Source: Pseudomonas cavernicola (lineage in GTDB: Bacteria; Pseudomonadota; Gammaproteobacteria; Pseudomonadales; Pseudomonadaceae). From it: DNA of 64,000 nucleotides. Shown here piece after piece: positions 18,733 through 27,982 of the stretch. Numbering within the stretch: position 1 is the stretch's first letter; each line of letters opens with the position of its first letter. Position numbers and translations under genes: made by a program. The stretch is taken from NCBI RefSeq assembly GCF_003596405.1, contig NZ_QYUR01000002.1, positions 2,558,501 to 2,622,500 of the forward strand, in the 5' to 3' direction. A model generated the notes under the pieces. It saw only the letters and a list, made by a program, of their open reading frames with translations. It did no database searches and had not been told where the DNA came from.

Positions 18733-19731
18733 ATGCGCGAGCGCACCATTGCCAGCCATTTCGTCCGTGCCGCCCTGCGTGGCGCCGAGCGGCATGGCCT
18801 GGATTGTTCGTCTATCCTGCGGCAACTGAACATCCAGCCGGCCCTGCTGGAGGAGCCGCGCGCGCGCATAGCCCCGGAACAGTTCGCCCGCTTGATGCAG
18901 CTGCTTTGGGAGAAGCTGGACGACGAGTACATGGGGTTTGGCAGCAACCGCAGCAAACCCGGCACCTTCGCCATGATGTGTTACGCGCTCATCCACTGCC
19001 ACACGCTGGAAAAAGCCCTCGCCCGCGGCACCCTGTTCTACAGCCTGTTCCCGGACGGACCGAGCATCACCCTGACCCGCGAAGGCGAATGGGCGCGGCT
19101 GACGCTGGACGACTCGAGCCTGTGGGACCCCGATCACTTCCTGGTAGAAAGCCTGCTGGTGATCTGGCACCGCCTCGCCAGTTGGCTGATCGGCCAGCGT
19201 ATCCGCCTGGAGGAGGCCACCTTCACCTACCCCGAACCTGAGCACAGTGCCGAGTACGACCTGCTCTTCCCCAACCCCCGGCGCTTTGCCGCTGACAGCA
19301 TCAGCCTGCGCTTTCAGGCCCGTTACCTGAGCATGCCGCTGCTACAGGACGAGCGCACCCTCAAACACTTCCTCGAACGCTCGCCCGCCGATCTGCTCGC
19401 CCGCCCGGACGGCGGCGACAGCCTGATCAGCCAGATCCGCCGCCTGCTCGGGCGTGACTGCAGCAGTTGGCCGGATCTGGAGGCGGTGGCCAAACAGCTG
19501 CACATGAGCCCGCAAACCCTGCGTCGGCATTTGCGCGAGGAGGGTTCGAGCTTTCAGGAACTGAAGGATCACCTGCGCCGCGACCTGGCGATCTACCACC
19601 TGGGTCGCGACAACCTGCCGATTCAGGATATTGCCGAACAGCTCGGTTTCTCCGAGCCCTCGGCCTTTCACCGTGCGTTCAAGAAGTGGACCGGGCTGAC
19701 ACCTGGCACCTATCGCGCGCAAGAGAGCTGA
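18733..19731 (+). CDS. AraC-family transcriptional regulator (Arabinose_bd domain type)
   Basis: 332 residues: an N-terminal effector domain of the Arabinose_bd/OruR type (about 20-205, with LMQLLWEKLDDEYMGFG) and a C-terminal pair of helix-turn-helix motifs (about 232-328, LHMSPQTLRRHLREEGSSF and IQDIAEQLGFSEPSAFHRAFKKWTG). It is divergent from dctA and follows the acyl-CoA gene block, which it may control; effector unknown. Confidence 0.88.
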   Translation: MRERTIASHFVRAALRGAERHGLDCSSILRQLNIQPALLEEPRARIAPEQFARLMQLLWEKLDDEYMGFGSNRSKPGTFAMMCYALIHCHTLEKALARGTLFYSLFPDGPSITLTREGEWARLTLDDSSLWDPDHFLVESLLVIWHRLASWLIGQRIRLEEATFTYPEPEHSAEYDLLFPNPRRFAADSISLRFQARYLSMPLLQDERTLKHFLERSPADLLARPDGGDSLISQIRRLLGRDCSSWPDLEAVAKQLHMSPQTLRRHLREEGSSFQELKDHLRRDLAIYHLGRDNLPIQDIAEQLGFSEPSAFHRAFKKWTGLTPGTYRAQES

Positions 19732-20115
19732 ATAACACCGAGGCCCCGATCGCGAGCTGAGCTCGCTCCTACGGCAAACAGGCGCGGCGCGATTGCTCCG
19801 ATTGCGCTGAGTGGCCTCGAAGCTGTTCTCAGAGGCTCAGCTCATCTGAAAACGAATGCGAATGCTTGCTCAACCCTCTCTGAACCGCAGCTGAACGAGA
19901 GCCAGACTGGTACTTTCGTGTAGCAGCTCCCCTTCTGGATTAAACCGGTGAAGGTTTCGTTGGCCGTGCAATCCTGGTTTAACCTGCTGGAGCGTGTTCA
20001 CCTTTGACTGTGCTTTAACGGCTACGGCCTAATGCGCATTCGCGTGTGAGTAACTGCACGCCCGCCTGTAACCAGTCAGTTGCAGGCGCCCTTCTGCAAC
20101 TACCAGAGTGTCGCC
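19732..20115. other. Intergenic region, no gene seen
   Basis: Contains a CGATCGCGAGCTGAGCTCGC palindrome near 19747-19766. No coding or RNA gene recognised. Confidence 0.45.
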
Positions 20116-21006
20116 ATGCTCGTTCAGCCCCCTTCTCCCGCTATCGGTCGCGCAAGCACCCTGCACTTGCCGGCGGGCGCGTGGCTCACCGTGCTGGATT
20201 GCCTGTGCGGACACTTCACAGCGATCAGCCGCGAGACCTGGCTTGAGCGGATGGCGCGTGGCCGCGTGCTGGATATGCAGGGTATGGCCATCGGCCCACA
20301 GCACCGCTATCAAGAGGGGCTGCGCATCCGCTATTTCCGCGAGGTGGCTGATGAGGTGGTGATCCCTTTCGTCGAATCCGTGCTGTATGCCGACGAGCAT
20401 CTGGTGGTGGCGGACAAACCGCACTTCTTGCCGGTCACGCCTGCCGGCGAATACGTGGAAGAGACTCTGCTGGCACGACTCAGCCGGCGGTTCGACAACC
20501 CCAATCTGGTGCCATTGCACCGCATAGACCGCCTGACCGCCGGGCTAGTCCTGTTCTCGAGCAACCCGAAAAGTCGCTCCCGGTATCAGGGGTTGTTTCT
20601 CCAACGGCAGATCAGCAAACGCTACGAGGCTATTGCCCCGGCGCTGCCCGCCGTGAATTTCCCCCAAGTGCGCAGCACCCGCCTGGCGGCCAGCGAGCCG
20701 TTCTTTCTAATGCGGGAAGTCGCCGGCACGCCGAACAGCGAAACCCGGATCGAAGTATGCGAACGCCAAGGCGAATATTGGCGTTATGCCTTGTATCCGA
20801 TCACGGGGAAAAAGCACCAGCTACGCCTGCACATGGCCGCGCTCGGTGCGGGCATCTGCAATGACCCCTTCTATCCACAGCTGACGGAGCAAGCTGTCGA
20901 TGACTACGCGCGACCGCTAAAGCTGTTGGCGCAGAGCCTGACGTTTGCCGATCCGCTGAGCGGTGCAGAACGCCACTTCGAGAGCCAGCTCAGCTTGAGT
21001 TGGTGA
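20116..21006 (+). CDS. RluA-family pseudouridine synthase
   Basis: 296 residues. The catalytic motif HRIDRLTAGL has its aspartate at residue 138, and the C-terminal KKHQLRLHMAALG segment is typical for RluA-type enzymes. It isomerises uridine in rRNA or tRNA; the target is not deducible. The N-terminal 85 residues resemble a degenerate S4-like region. Start at 20116 (ATG) is preferred to an upstream TTG although its ribosome site is weak. Confidence 0.85.
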   Translation: MLVQPPSPAIGRASTLHLPAGAWLTVLDCLCGHFTAISRETWLERMARGRVLDMQGMAIGPQHRYQEGLRIRYFREVADEVVIPFVESVLYADEHLVVADKPHFLPVTPAGEYVEETLLARLSRRFDNPNLVPLHRIDRLTAGLVLFSSNPKSRSRYQGLFLQRQISKRYEAIAPALPAVNFPQVRSTRLAASEPFFLMREVAGTPNSETRIEVCERQGEYWRYALYPITGKKHQLRLHMAALGAGICNDPFYPQLTEQAVDDYARPLKLLAQSLTFADPLSGAERHFESQLSLSW

Positions 21007-21049
21007 GCGCAGGCATATTTAGTGGCGCCCCAACCTCGGCGCAGACGCT

Positions 21050-21262
21050 TTAGCGCTGTCGCAATGGAACCAGCAGCGATGACAGGCCGTTATGGTCGAT
21101 CTCCTGCATCAGTGCCAAGAGACGACCGATCTCGCCGTTCGGAAAGCCTTCGCGGGCAAACCAGTTGAGATAATGACCGGGCAAATCGGCAATCAAGCGA
21201 CCTTTATATTTGCCGTAGGGCATGGCGCGGGTAACCAGGAGCAGGAGGTCTTTAGGGTTCAT
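21050..21262 (-). CDS. DUF3820 family small protein
   Basis: 70 residues. MPYGKYKGRLIADLPGHYLNWFAREGFPNGEIGRLL is the hallmark of DUF3820, a family described as a putative quorum-sensing-regulated virulence factor in Pseudomonas. Single short domain, no signal peptide. Function unproven. Confidence 0.85.
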   Translation of the reverse strand: MNPKDLLLLVTRAMPYGKYKGRLIADLPGHYLNWFAREGFPNGEIGRLLALMQEIDHNGLSSLLVPLRQR

Positions 21263-21401
21263 CGTATCCTTGCCTTCGATGCGGTTTGAGCCGTTTGAAG
21301 TTCGCCGTTAAACAAAAGGGGAACCGCGCGCATTGTGCCAAAGCTTGCACACGCTTGGGCAGCTTGCCCCCCAAACCGGCGTTCGGATATACGCCGTTTA
21401 G

Positions 21402-21476
21402 TCATGTAGGGCGGGTGTAACCCGCGTAATAATTCAGAGTCCAGCAGCGCGGGTTTCACCCGCCCTACATGGCTTG
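21402..21476. repeat. Inverted repeat flanking a 20-bp spacer
   Basis: TGTAGGGCGGGTGTAACCCG ... CGGGTTTCACCCGCCCTACA, an imperfect 22-bp inverted repeat; a common mobile intergenic palindrome in pseudomonads. Confidence 0.75.
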
Positions 21477-21581
21477 GGCCGTTCGTCTGGTGTGGAGGTC
21501 ATGTGTAATATGCGCCCCCAGTGGCGATGCACTGGGCCATATCCTGGTAGAGCTGTAACTCTTATATAGCAGGGAAGCCAT

Positions 21582-21665
21582 ATGCGTTCGATCACCATTC
21601 TTTTGCTCGCTGCCATTCTGACCGGCTGCTCCTTGATTTCCTACGAGACCCAAGAGGCAAAATGA
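21582..21665 (+). CDS. 27-residue lipoprotein leader gene
   Basis: MRSITILLLAAILTGCSLIS followed by seven more residues and TGA. It has a complete lipoprotein signal (LTGC, Cys16) and a mature part of only 12 residues. AGGGA lies seven bases before the ATG. Its stop overlaps the next gene's ATG (ATGA), implying coupling. Size and form recall entericidin-like mini-lipoproteins but I see no true match. A chance lipobox here is unlikely, though not excluded. Confidence 0.6.
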   Translation: MRSITILLLAAILTGCSLISYETQEAK

Positions 21666-22786
21666 CAAGCGCAAAGATGCGAGTCCTAGTATTGGGTGGA
21701 CTCGGCAATTTTGGTGCCCGCATCTGCCGAAGTCTTTCGCTGGATGTGGGCCTGGAAGTAATAGCCGCAGGCAGAAGTGTCGCCACTTCAGATAAACACA
21801 CCTTCGATCAAGGGCAGACTGTTAGCACTGCAAGACTTGATATCGACTCTCCTGACCTTGAACAGCAACTGATCAAGCTAAGCCCCGATATTGTCATTCA
21901 TTGTGCCGGCCCATTTCAGTCTCAAGACTATCGAGTCGCTGAAGCAAGCTGTGCTGCAGGAGCTCATTACGTCGATATATCGGATGGGCGAACCTTTGTT
22001 TCCAATTTCGCTCGTAACCTAAATGATAAAGCCCAGGCCGCCGGAGTCTGCGCCATCTCTGGCGCCAGCAGCGTCCCAGGTCTCTCTTCGGCAGTAGTCG
22101 ATAGCCTTTCAAAGCGTTTTTCGCGTATCGACGAAATCAGCATCGCTATTGCCCCAGGCCAACAAGCACCCAGAGGTACGGCTACGCTCGAGGCAGTGTT
22201 CAGTTACGCCGGCAGACCATTTCAACGCCTATATAACGGGCGCTGGAGCGCATCCCATGGATGGCAGGATATGCGTGCCATTCGGTTCTCTCGGCTAGGT
22301 GTACGCTGGTCCGCTGCGTGCGACGTGCCGGATCTTGAGCTCTTTCCCGCTCGCTACCCGTCGGTGAAAACCGTTGAGTTCAGGGCCGCTCTTGAACTGC
22401 GAGCCCAGCACCTGGCTCTCTGGCTCGCAGCAGCCATGCGCAGGGTGGGTGTACCGCTGCCCATAGAAAGATGGGCGTCCCAACTCAATTCAATCGCAAA
22501 CCATTTTCTGGATCGTTATGGAAGTGATTGCGGCGGGATGATGGTCAGGCTATCCGGTACTCGACTCGATGGTACACAGGGAGCCTGTACCTGGCATCTG
22601 ACCGCTCCCGACAGGCACGGCCCGGAAATTCCCTGCATGGCCGCATTGCTCGTAACCCGCAAGCTTGTGAAAAGAGAGTTGAACCTGGCGGGCGCCTTTG
22701 CCTGCATAGGACTGCTCGAACTCGATGAGTTCGAGCCAGCGTTTCGCCGATGGGGGATTACCACAGAAATCGAGGAGTCCAGCTAA
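21662..22786 (+). CDS. Saccharopine dehydrogenase-like NAD(P)-binding protein
   Basis: 374 residues. The N-terminal Rossmann fold has VLVLGGLGNFGARIC at 8-22, and the IVIHCAGPFQSQDYRVAEAS and GAHYVDISDG segments match the saccharopine-dehydrogenase NADP-binding family. The C-terminal half is unlike lysine-pathway enzymes, so the substrate is unknown. The gene overlaps its neighbours at both ends (ATGA, TAATG), forming a tight three-gene operon. Base composition is lower in GC than flanking core genes. Confidence 0.8.
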   Translation: MTSAKMRVLVLGGLGNFGARICRSLSLDVGLEVIAAGRSVATSDKHTFDQGQTVSTARLDIDSPDLEQQLIKLSPDIVIHCAGPFQSQDYRVAEASCAAGAHYVDISDGRTFVSNFARNLNDKAQAAGVCAISGASSVPGLSSAVVDSLSKRFSRIDEISIAIAPGQQAPRGTATLEAVFSYAGRPFQRLYNGRWSASHGWQDMRAIRFSRLGVRWSAACDVPDLELFPARYPSVKTVEFRAALELRAQHLALWLAAAMRRVGVPLPIERWASQLNSIANHFLDRYGSDCGGMMVRLSGTRLDGTQGACTWHLTAPDRHGPEIPCMAALLVTRKLVKRELNLAGAFACIGLLELDEFEPAFRRWGITTEIEESS

Positions 22787-23259
22787 TGGTTCAGCGTCGC
22801 CTCTTACTCAGGATGCCCGCCTCAGCTGAGGCAGCCTTCGAGGCATTTCACAATCATGCAAAAAGACTCGAATGGGACACGCTACTATCCGTTGCCTATG
22901 TCGAAGGTGGTGGTACTCACCCCTATGTCGGTGCCATTACCACGAACCGTGGCCGTGGCTGGAAACGCCATCTTGCGATGCGAACGCGTTTCGTCAATTA
23001 CGACCCTCCGCGGATCGCAGCAGCGGTGATTCAGGAGCCTGTTGGTCTATTTGAACTATGGGCGGCCTCGATGCGTCATCGTGATTTGAACGATGGAACA
23101 TCTGAGCTGATCTACACATTCAATATCAGGCTGCGCCCACGTTGGCTGGGCTACTTCCTCGACTCAATCGCCATCAAGGTGTTTGAAATCGAAACACGAC
23201 GGCGCTTCGCTGCCATGGCCAGATACCTGGAAGCGAAGCATCAACTCACTACGACCTGA
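22786..23259 (+). CDS. SRPBCC-fold (polyketide cyclase/START-like) protein
   Basis: 157 residues with the pattern of the SRPBCC lipid/aromatic-binding fold: an N-terminal LLRMPASAEAAFEAFHN helix, central beta strands, and a long C-terminal helix ending RRRFAAMARYLEAKH. GAGGAG precedes the ATG, which overlaps the previous stop. Its partnership with the saccharopine-dehydrogenase-like oxidoreductase suggests a binder or cyclase for the same small molecule. Confidence 0.65.
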   Translation: MVQRRLLLRMPASAEAAFEAFHNHAKRLEWDTLLSVAYVEGGGTHPYVGAITTNRGRGWKRHLAMRTRFVNYDPPRIAAAVIQEPVGLFELWAASMRHRDLNDGTSELIYTFNIRLRPRWLGYFLDSIAIKVFEIETRRRFAAMARYLEAKHQLTTT

Positions 23260-23288
23260 CCTACTTAAAAGCCAAAGTCGAGCGATAA

Positions 23289-24233
23289 CTACTCCGCCAC
23301 TTGTGCCGTTCCGGTTTGGCGAAGTTGCAGATTCTTTTGTTTTTTGTAGCTCTTAGCCACTGCCGGAACCGGGCTACTTTTACCGGTTTCCATCCACTTG
23401 CGCAGGCGATTGGCGTCGGCAAAATGGGTGTACTTCCCAAATGCATCCAGCACAACAAATGTCACTGGGCGGTTCGCCATTACAGTGCGCATTACCAAAC
23501 AATGGCCAGCCTCATCTGTAAAACCAGTCTTGGTCAGCTGAATATCCCAATTGGCCTTGTAGACCAAATGGTTGGTATTGCGAAAACCAAGTGTGTAATT
23601 AGGCTTACGGAATGCAACAGTTTTACCTGGAGTGGTGCTCAGCTCGCCGATCAATGGGTATTGTTTCGTAGCAATCAATAGTTTGGTCAAGTCTCTGGCG
23701 GTGGAGACATTGTTGGTGGAAAGGCCTGTCGGCTCAACAAAGTGGGAGCTATTCATACCGAGTGACTTGGCTTTAGCGTTCATCGCCGCCACAAACGCAG
23801 CATGGCCGCCAGGATAATGGTGCGCCAAGCTCGCCGCAGCTCGATTCTCCGATGACATAAGTGTGATCAATAACATTTCTTTGCGGCTAAGTTTGCTGTT
23901 GACTCGCACGCGGGAAAAAACGCCTTTCAACTCCTTAGTGTCGCTAATAGCAACGGATATTGTTTCATCGAGAGGTTGCTTGGCGTCCAACAGCACCATG
24001 GCCGTCATCAATTTGCTGATTGAAGCGATGGGTACGATTACATCCGGGTTGCTGGCAAAAAGCACTTCGTCGGTTTGCAGATCCACTACCATGGCACTGC
24101 CTGAGGCGAGTTCCAACTTGGACGGGGCCCGGACAACTACAGTGTTCTCACGAACATCAGTGTTCGCCGCTAATACAACGCCGGTATATAAAAAGAACAG
24201 ACTGACTATCGAAAGATGGATTTTCACGAACAT
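23289..24233 (-). CDS. pbpG: D-alanyl-D-alanine endopeptidase PbpG (PBP7)
   Basis: Periplasmic low-molecular-weight penicillin-binding protein of 314 residues that cuts D-Ala-mDAP cross-links. Signal peptide to about residue 22; SxxK at 71-74 (SISK), SEN at 128-130, KTG at 235-237. The C-terminus is short and basic with no amphipathic anchor, as in PBP7. GC content is lower than in most neighbours, like the operon before it. Confidence 0.9.
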   Translation of the reverse strand: MFVKIHLSIVSLFFLYTGVVLAANTDVRENTVVVRAPSKLELASGSAMVVDLQTDEVLFASNPDVIVPIASISKLMTAMVLLDAKQPLDETISVAISDTKELKGVFSRVRVNSKLSRKEMLLITLMSSENRAAASLAHHYPGGHAAFVAAMNAKAKSLGMNSSHFVEPTGLSTNNVSTARDLTKLLIATKQYPLIGELSTTPGKTVAFRKPNYTLGFRNTNHLVYKANWDIQLTKTGFTDEAGHCLVMRTVMANRPVTFVVLDAFGKYTHFADANRLRKWMETGKSSPVPAVAKSYKKQKNLQLRQTGTAQVAE

Positions 24234-24450
24234 TATTCACTGGGTTGAATGGTTTAACGGCAAAGACCGGGCTGTTTATCAGCAACCGCACATTTTATGA
24301 GCATGCGCTACGCACTGTCGACTCTTCTTCTAAAGCGCGCGCGGGCCTCCCTCCTAGGTACCGCGCATCCTGAGCGCCAACCCGCAATGCCTGCTCCTTG
24401 CCGGACAGCAACCGTTTGGAGGCCGCCGACATAAGCGTTCACACCTCAGT

Positions 24451-24603
24451 CTAGTCTGCCATTTCCAGCGCATCATCCACTTCAATACCAAGGTGACGGG
24501 CAGTACGTTCAAGCGTCGTATGGCCGAGCAAAATCTCCACTGCGTGCAGACTCCTCGCTCAGTGATAGCTCAATGACGTCTTGGTTCGCTGCATCGCGCG
24601 CGA
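24451..24603 (-). pseudogene. Tyrosine recombinase (integrase) C-terminal remnant
   Basis: The minus strand reads RTKTSLSYH, a TGA, then RSLHAVEILLGHTTLERTA and RHLGIEVDDALEMAD before a TAG at 24451. The LLGHTxLExT..LGIEVDDALE segment is the conserved tail of phage-type integrases (box II Arg lost, active-site Tyr replaced by His in RHLG). One internal stop and no N-terminus: a dead fragment. It marks the left side of the chromate-resistance block. Confidence 0.65.
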
Positions 24604-24666
24604 GACCCGCAGCAGCTTTCACACCGTCAGCCCCCCCTAGCCGCAACTGCTTTCCCCACATTGCAT

Positions 24667-24692
24667 AGCCCCTCCGATGGGGCTTTTTTATC
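24667..24692 (+). terminator. Rho-independent terminator upstream of chrB
   Basis: AGCCCC, TCCGAT loop, GGGGCT followed by six T residues. It insulates the chr operon from upstream transcription. Confidence 0.75.
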
Positions 24693-24713
24693 GGCTTTCT
24701 TAGGAGTAATGTA

Positions 24714-24743
24714 GAGACAGCTACTATTTATGTCGTTATCTCT
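24714..24743. promoter_or_regulatory. Candidate ChrB operator
   Basis: AGAGACAGC ... CGTTATCTCT is an imperfect palindrome ending two bases before the chrB ATG. ChrB represses its own operon in Ochrobactrum, so an operator here is expected; the match is only suggestive. Confidence 0.4.
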
Positions 24744-24745
24744 AT

Positions 24746-25690
24746 ATGAAAAATTGGCTATCTCTCATCATCGGCTTACCGACGGCAAACGCCACAGCCC
24801 GCATGCGAGCCTGGCGGGCACTGAAAGCCAGTGGTGCCGCCGTACTGCGTGATGGCGCCTACCTGCTGCCGGAAAACGAAGCGTGCCGTGAGGCCCTGGT
24901 TGCCGTCGAACGCGACATCCTTTCGATCAATGGCACGGCCTATCTGCTGCCGATCAATGATCCTGACGGTGAGCGCTTCATCGAACTGTTCGACCGTAGC
25001 GAGGAATACGCCAAGCTGCGTGTTGAGATTGAGGAATGCCGTGGCCAACTGAACGCCGAGAATGCACTGGCTAGCACCAAACAGATTCGCAAACTGCGCA
25101 AATCTTTCGCCCAGTTGGCGAGCATCGATTTCTTCCCCGGCGAGGCCAAGCAGCAACTCGATATCGCATTGCAGGAGCTTGAGACCGCCGTCAGTCGAGC
25201 CTTGTCTGCGGATGAACCGAGCAGCCACGACCAGCCGATAGCGATGCTGAGTCGCAACGACTATCAAGGGCGTGTCTGGGCCACCCGCAAGCGCCCGTGG
25301 GTCGACCGCCTCGCCAGTGCCTGGCTGATCCAGCGTTTCATCGACCCCGCTGCCCGCATCCTCTGGCTGACCTCGCCCTTGGACTGCCCGCCTGACGCCC
25401 TCGGATTCGACTTCGATAGCGCGACCTTCAGTCATGTCGGCAATCGCGTCACTTTCGAAACCCTTCAAGCAAGCTTCGACCTGCATGAGCCAGGTCTCAG
25501 CCGGATCGCGGCGCTGGTGCACTACCTCGATGTCGGCGGTATCCAGCCGGTGGAAGCCGCCGGCATTGAACGAGTGCTGGCTGGGCTGCGCGAAACCATA
25601 CCCAATGACGACCACCTGCTGACTGCCGCGAGCGCCATCTTCGATGGGCTGCTGGCGGCGTTCGTGAAAGAAGAGAACCCCGATGAGTGA
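24746..25690 (+). CDS. chrB: Chromate-sensing/resistance protein ChrB
   Basis: 314 residues with the two ChrB domains: N-terminal (about 1-110, KNWLSLIIGLPTANATARMRAWRALKASGAAVLRDGAYLLP) and C-terminal (about 175-305, KRPWVDRLASAWLIQRFIDP). ChrB is a chromate-responsive regulator of the chrA exporter. Its stop overlaps the chrA start (GATGAGTGA region), implying coupling. Leader gene of the chrB-chrA-chrE-chrB(C) operon. Confidence 0.92.
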   Translation: MKNWLSLIIGLPTANATARMRAWRALKASGAAVLRDGAYLLPENEACREALVAVERDILSINGTAYLLPINDPDGERFIELFDRSEEYAKLRVEIEECRGQLNAENALASTKQIRKLRKSFAQLASIDFFPGEAKQQLDIALQELETAVSRALSADEPSSHDQPIAMLSRNDYQGRVWATRKRPWVDRLASAWLIQRFIDPAARILWLTSPLDCPPDALGFDFDSATFSHVGNRVTFETLQASFDLHEPGLSRIAALVHYLDVGGIQPVEAAGIERVLAGLRETIPNDDHLLTAASAIFDGLLAAFVKEENPDE

Positions 25691-27047
25691 AACCGCCGCG
25701 CCGTCAGTGGAGCCGGATCTCCCCCGCACCGAGCCCGTCAGCCTGTTTCAGGCATTCTTGTTCTGGCTGAAGCTCGGCTTCATCAGTTTCGGTGGCCCAG
25801 CCGGGCAGATCTCGATCATGCACCAGGAGCTGGTCGAGCGGCGGCGCTGGATCTCGGAGCGGCGGTTTCTGCACGCCCTGAACTACTGCATGTTGTTGCC
25901 GGGGCCAGAGGCGCAGCAGCTGGCCACCTACATCGGCTGGCTGATGCATCGCACCTGGGGTGGAGTCATTGCCGGCGTACTTTTCGTGCTGCCGTCCCTG
26001 TTCATCCTGATTGCGCTGTCGTGGGTCTACATCGCCTTCGGCGACCTGCCGGTGGTAGCCGGGTTGTTCTACGGCATCAAGCCGGCGGTGACCGCCATCG
26101 TGGTGCAGGCGGCCCATCGGATCGGCTCGCGGGCGCTGAAGAACAATCTGTTGTGGGCGATTGCGGCGGCCTCCTTCGTGGCCATCTTTGCGCTCAACGC
26201 GCCCTTCCCGCTGATCGTGTTGGGAGCAGCCCTGCTCGGGTATCTGGGTGGGCGCCTGGTGCCGGAGAAATTCAGTGTCGGCGGCGGTCACGGCGCGGCA
26301 AAGCAGTCTTTCGGCCCGGCGCTGATCGATGACGACACGCCTACACCCGAACATGCGCGCTTCCGTTGGTCGCACCTGGTCTCGTTGGCGGCGATTGGCT
26401 CCTTGCTGTGGCTACTGCCGATGGGCCTGCTGACCGCGCTATACGGCTGGGAGGGCACGCTGACGCAGATGGGCTGGTTCTTCACCAAGGCGGCGCTGCT
26501 GACTTTTGGTGGGGCTTATGCGGTGTTGCCCTATGTCTACCAGGGCGCTGTCGGTCACTACGGCTGGCTGACGCCGACACAGATGATCGACGGCCTGGCC
26601 CTGGGCGAAACAACACCGGGGCCGTTGATCATGGTGGTGGCCTTCGTCGGCTTCATCGGTGCCTATGTGCAGCAGGTGTTCGGCGCCGACCAGGCGTTCC
26701 TGGCTGGCGCGGTGGCGGCGAGCCTGGTCACCTGGTTCACCTTCCTGCCGTCGTTCCTGTTCATCCTCGCCGGCGGCCCGCTGGTGGAGTCGACCCACAA
26801 CGAACTGAGATTCACCGCGCCTTTGACCGGTATTACCGCCGCCGTGGTGGGGGTGATCCTCAACCTTGCGTTGTTTTTCGGCTATCACGTCCTCTGGCCA
26901 GAAGGATTCAGCGGCAGGTTCGATTGGCCCTCGGCACTGATCGCGCTGGCCGCCGCCATCGCCTTGTTCCGCTTCAAAAGAGGCGTGATCCAGGTGCTGC
27001 TCGCCTGCGCCCTGATTGGATTGGTAGTGCATCTATTGCAGAACTGA
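25683..27047 (+). CDS. chrA: Chromate efflux transporter ChrA
   Basis: CHR-family long-chain transporter of 454 residues made of two homologous halves (about 18-200 and 225-450), each with the FxxLGxxSFGGP-like start (FWLKLGFISFGGPAGQ and FFTKAALLTFGGAYAVLPY) and GLALGETTPGPL in the second half. Exports chromate using the proton motive force. ATG at 25683 overlaps chrB by eight bases. Confidence 0.94.
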   Translation: MSETAAPSVEPDLPRTEPVSLFQAFLFWLKLGFISFGGPAGQISIMHQELVERRRWISERRFLHALNYCMLLPGPEAQQLATYIGWLMHRTWGGVIAGVLFVLPSLFILIALSWVYIAFGDLPVVAGLFYGIKPAVTAIVVQAAHRIGSRALKNNLLWAIAAASFVAIFALNAPFPLIVLGAALLGYLGGRLVPEKFSVGGGHGAAKQSFGPALIDDDTPTPEHARFRWSHLVSLAAIGSLLWLLPMGLLTALYGWEGTLTQMGWFFTKAALLTFGGAYAVLPYVYQGAVGHYGWLTPTQMIDGLALGETTPGPLIMVVAFVGFIGAYVQQVFGADQAFLAGAVAASLVTWFTFLPSFLFILAGGPLVESTHNELRFTAPLTGITAAVVGVILNLALFFGYHVLWPEGFSGRFDWPSALIALAAAIALFRFKRGVIQVLLACALIGLVVHLLQN

Positions 27048-27057
27048 GAGGTGTGCG

Positions 27058-27378
27058 ATGAGCCGTATCTCTATTTGCGAACTGGCGGAATGGCAAGCCA
27101 CAGGCCGGCTATTCACCCTGCTGGATGTGCGTCGCGCGAGTGTGCGGCTAGCCGACGCAGCGGAAATCCCTGGGGCGCAGTGGCTCGACCCGGAATCGGT
27201 GTTCACCTGGAAGGATCAGATCCCACGGGATAGGCCGGTGATGCTGTATTGCGCCCAAGGGCACGAGATCAGCCAGGGGATTGCCGCCACGCTGTATGCC
27301 ATGGGGCTCGACGCACGCTACTTGATTGACGGTTTTGCTGGCTGGCGCAGTGCCGGCCAGACCACCCAGAGCCTATAG
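27058..27378 (+). CDS. chrE: Rhodanese-domain protein ChrE
   Basis: 106 residues, single rhodanese domain. LLDVRR at 21-26 and the active-site loop YCAQGHE with Cys65. Rhodanese-like ChrE proteins accompany chrBAC operons and may release chromium from thiol complexes; this role is not proven. GAGG precedes the start; 10 bases after chrA. Confidence 0.85.
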   Translation: MSRISICELAEWQATGRLFTLLDVRRASVRLADAAEIPGAQWLDPESVFTWKDQIPRDRPVMLYCAQGHEISQGIAATLYAMGLDARYLIDGFAGWRSAGQTTQSL

Positions 27379-27398
27379 ACCTAGGCAGGAGGTGCTGC

Positions 27399-27851
27399 AT
27401 GAAGTGGATAACCCGTGAGCGGCCCAAGATTGATCGGATCGCCTGCCCTTGGCTGATTACGCGCTTCATCGATCCGCAGCCGGAGTTTCTCTACGTCCCC
27501 AGCAGCGAGGTGCTACGCATGGCCCGCGAGGAAAATGCGACGCCGTACGACATTCCTGGCGTCGAGCTCTCCCATGACGGAGAGCTGTGCAGCTTCGATG
27601 CATTCCTGAAAAGGTACGAACTGGACGATCCGGCCTTGCAGCAGGTGGCCAAGATTGTGCGCGGCGCCGACACTTCCCGCCTCGACCTCACGCCGCAATC
27701 CGCGGGGCTGTACGCCATCTCGTTGGGGCTGTCGCATACCTTCGCCAATGATCACGAAATGCTCCGCCACGGCTTGGTGATCTATGACGCGCTGTATGTC
27801 TGGTGCAAGAACTGCCAGGGCGAGACGCACAACTGGCCACCGCAGATGTGA
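27399..27851 (+). CDS. Stand-alone ChrB C-terminal-domain protein
   Basis: 150 residues that match only the C-terminal domain of ChrB: KIDRIACPWLITRFIDPQPEFLYVPS aligns with the KRPWVDRLASAWLIQRFIDP region of the full-length ChrB in the same operon. It keeps extra cysteines (CPW, CKNC) and histidines (SHTFANDHEMLRHG) absent from the leader copy and may bind metal or a thiol. AGGAGG lies before the ATG. Last gene of the chr operon. Confidence 0.82.
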   Translation: MKWITRERPKIDRIACPWLITRFIDPQPEFLYVPSSEVLRMAREENATPYDIPGVELSHDGELCSFDAFLKRYELDDPALQQVAKIVRGADTSRLDLTPQSAGLYAISLGLSHTFANDHEMLRHGLVIYDALYVWCKNCQGETHNWPPQM

Positions 27852-27982
27852 GGTGGCCAACGCCGATCGGAGCCTTGCGCTAGGGCAGCTCAGCCACAAT
27901 CCGATGCATTTGCAGGGCAATCGGGTGTCCGGGATAAAACAGCGATTCCCAACGCTGAACCGGCCACACCTGGAAGGTGACT

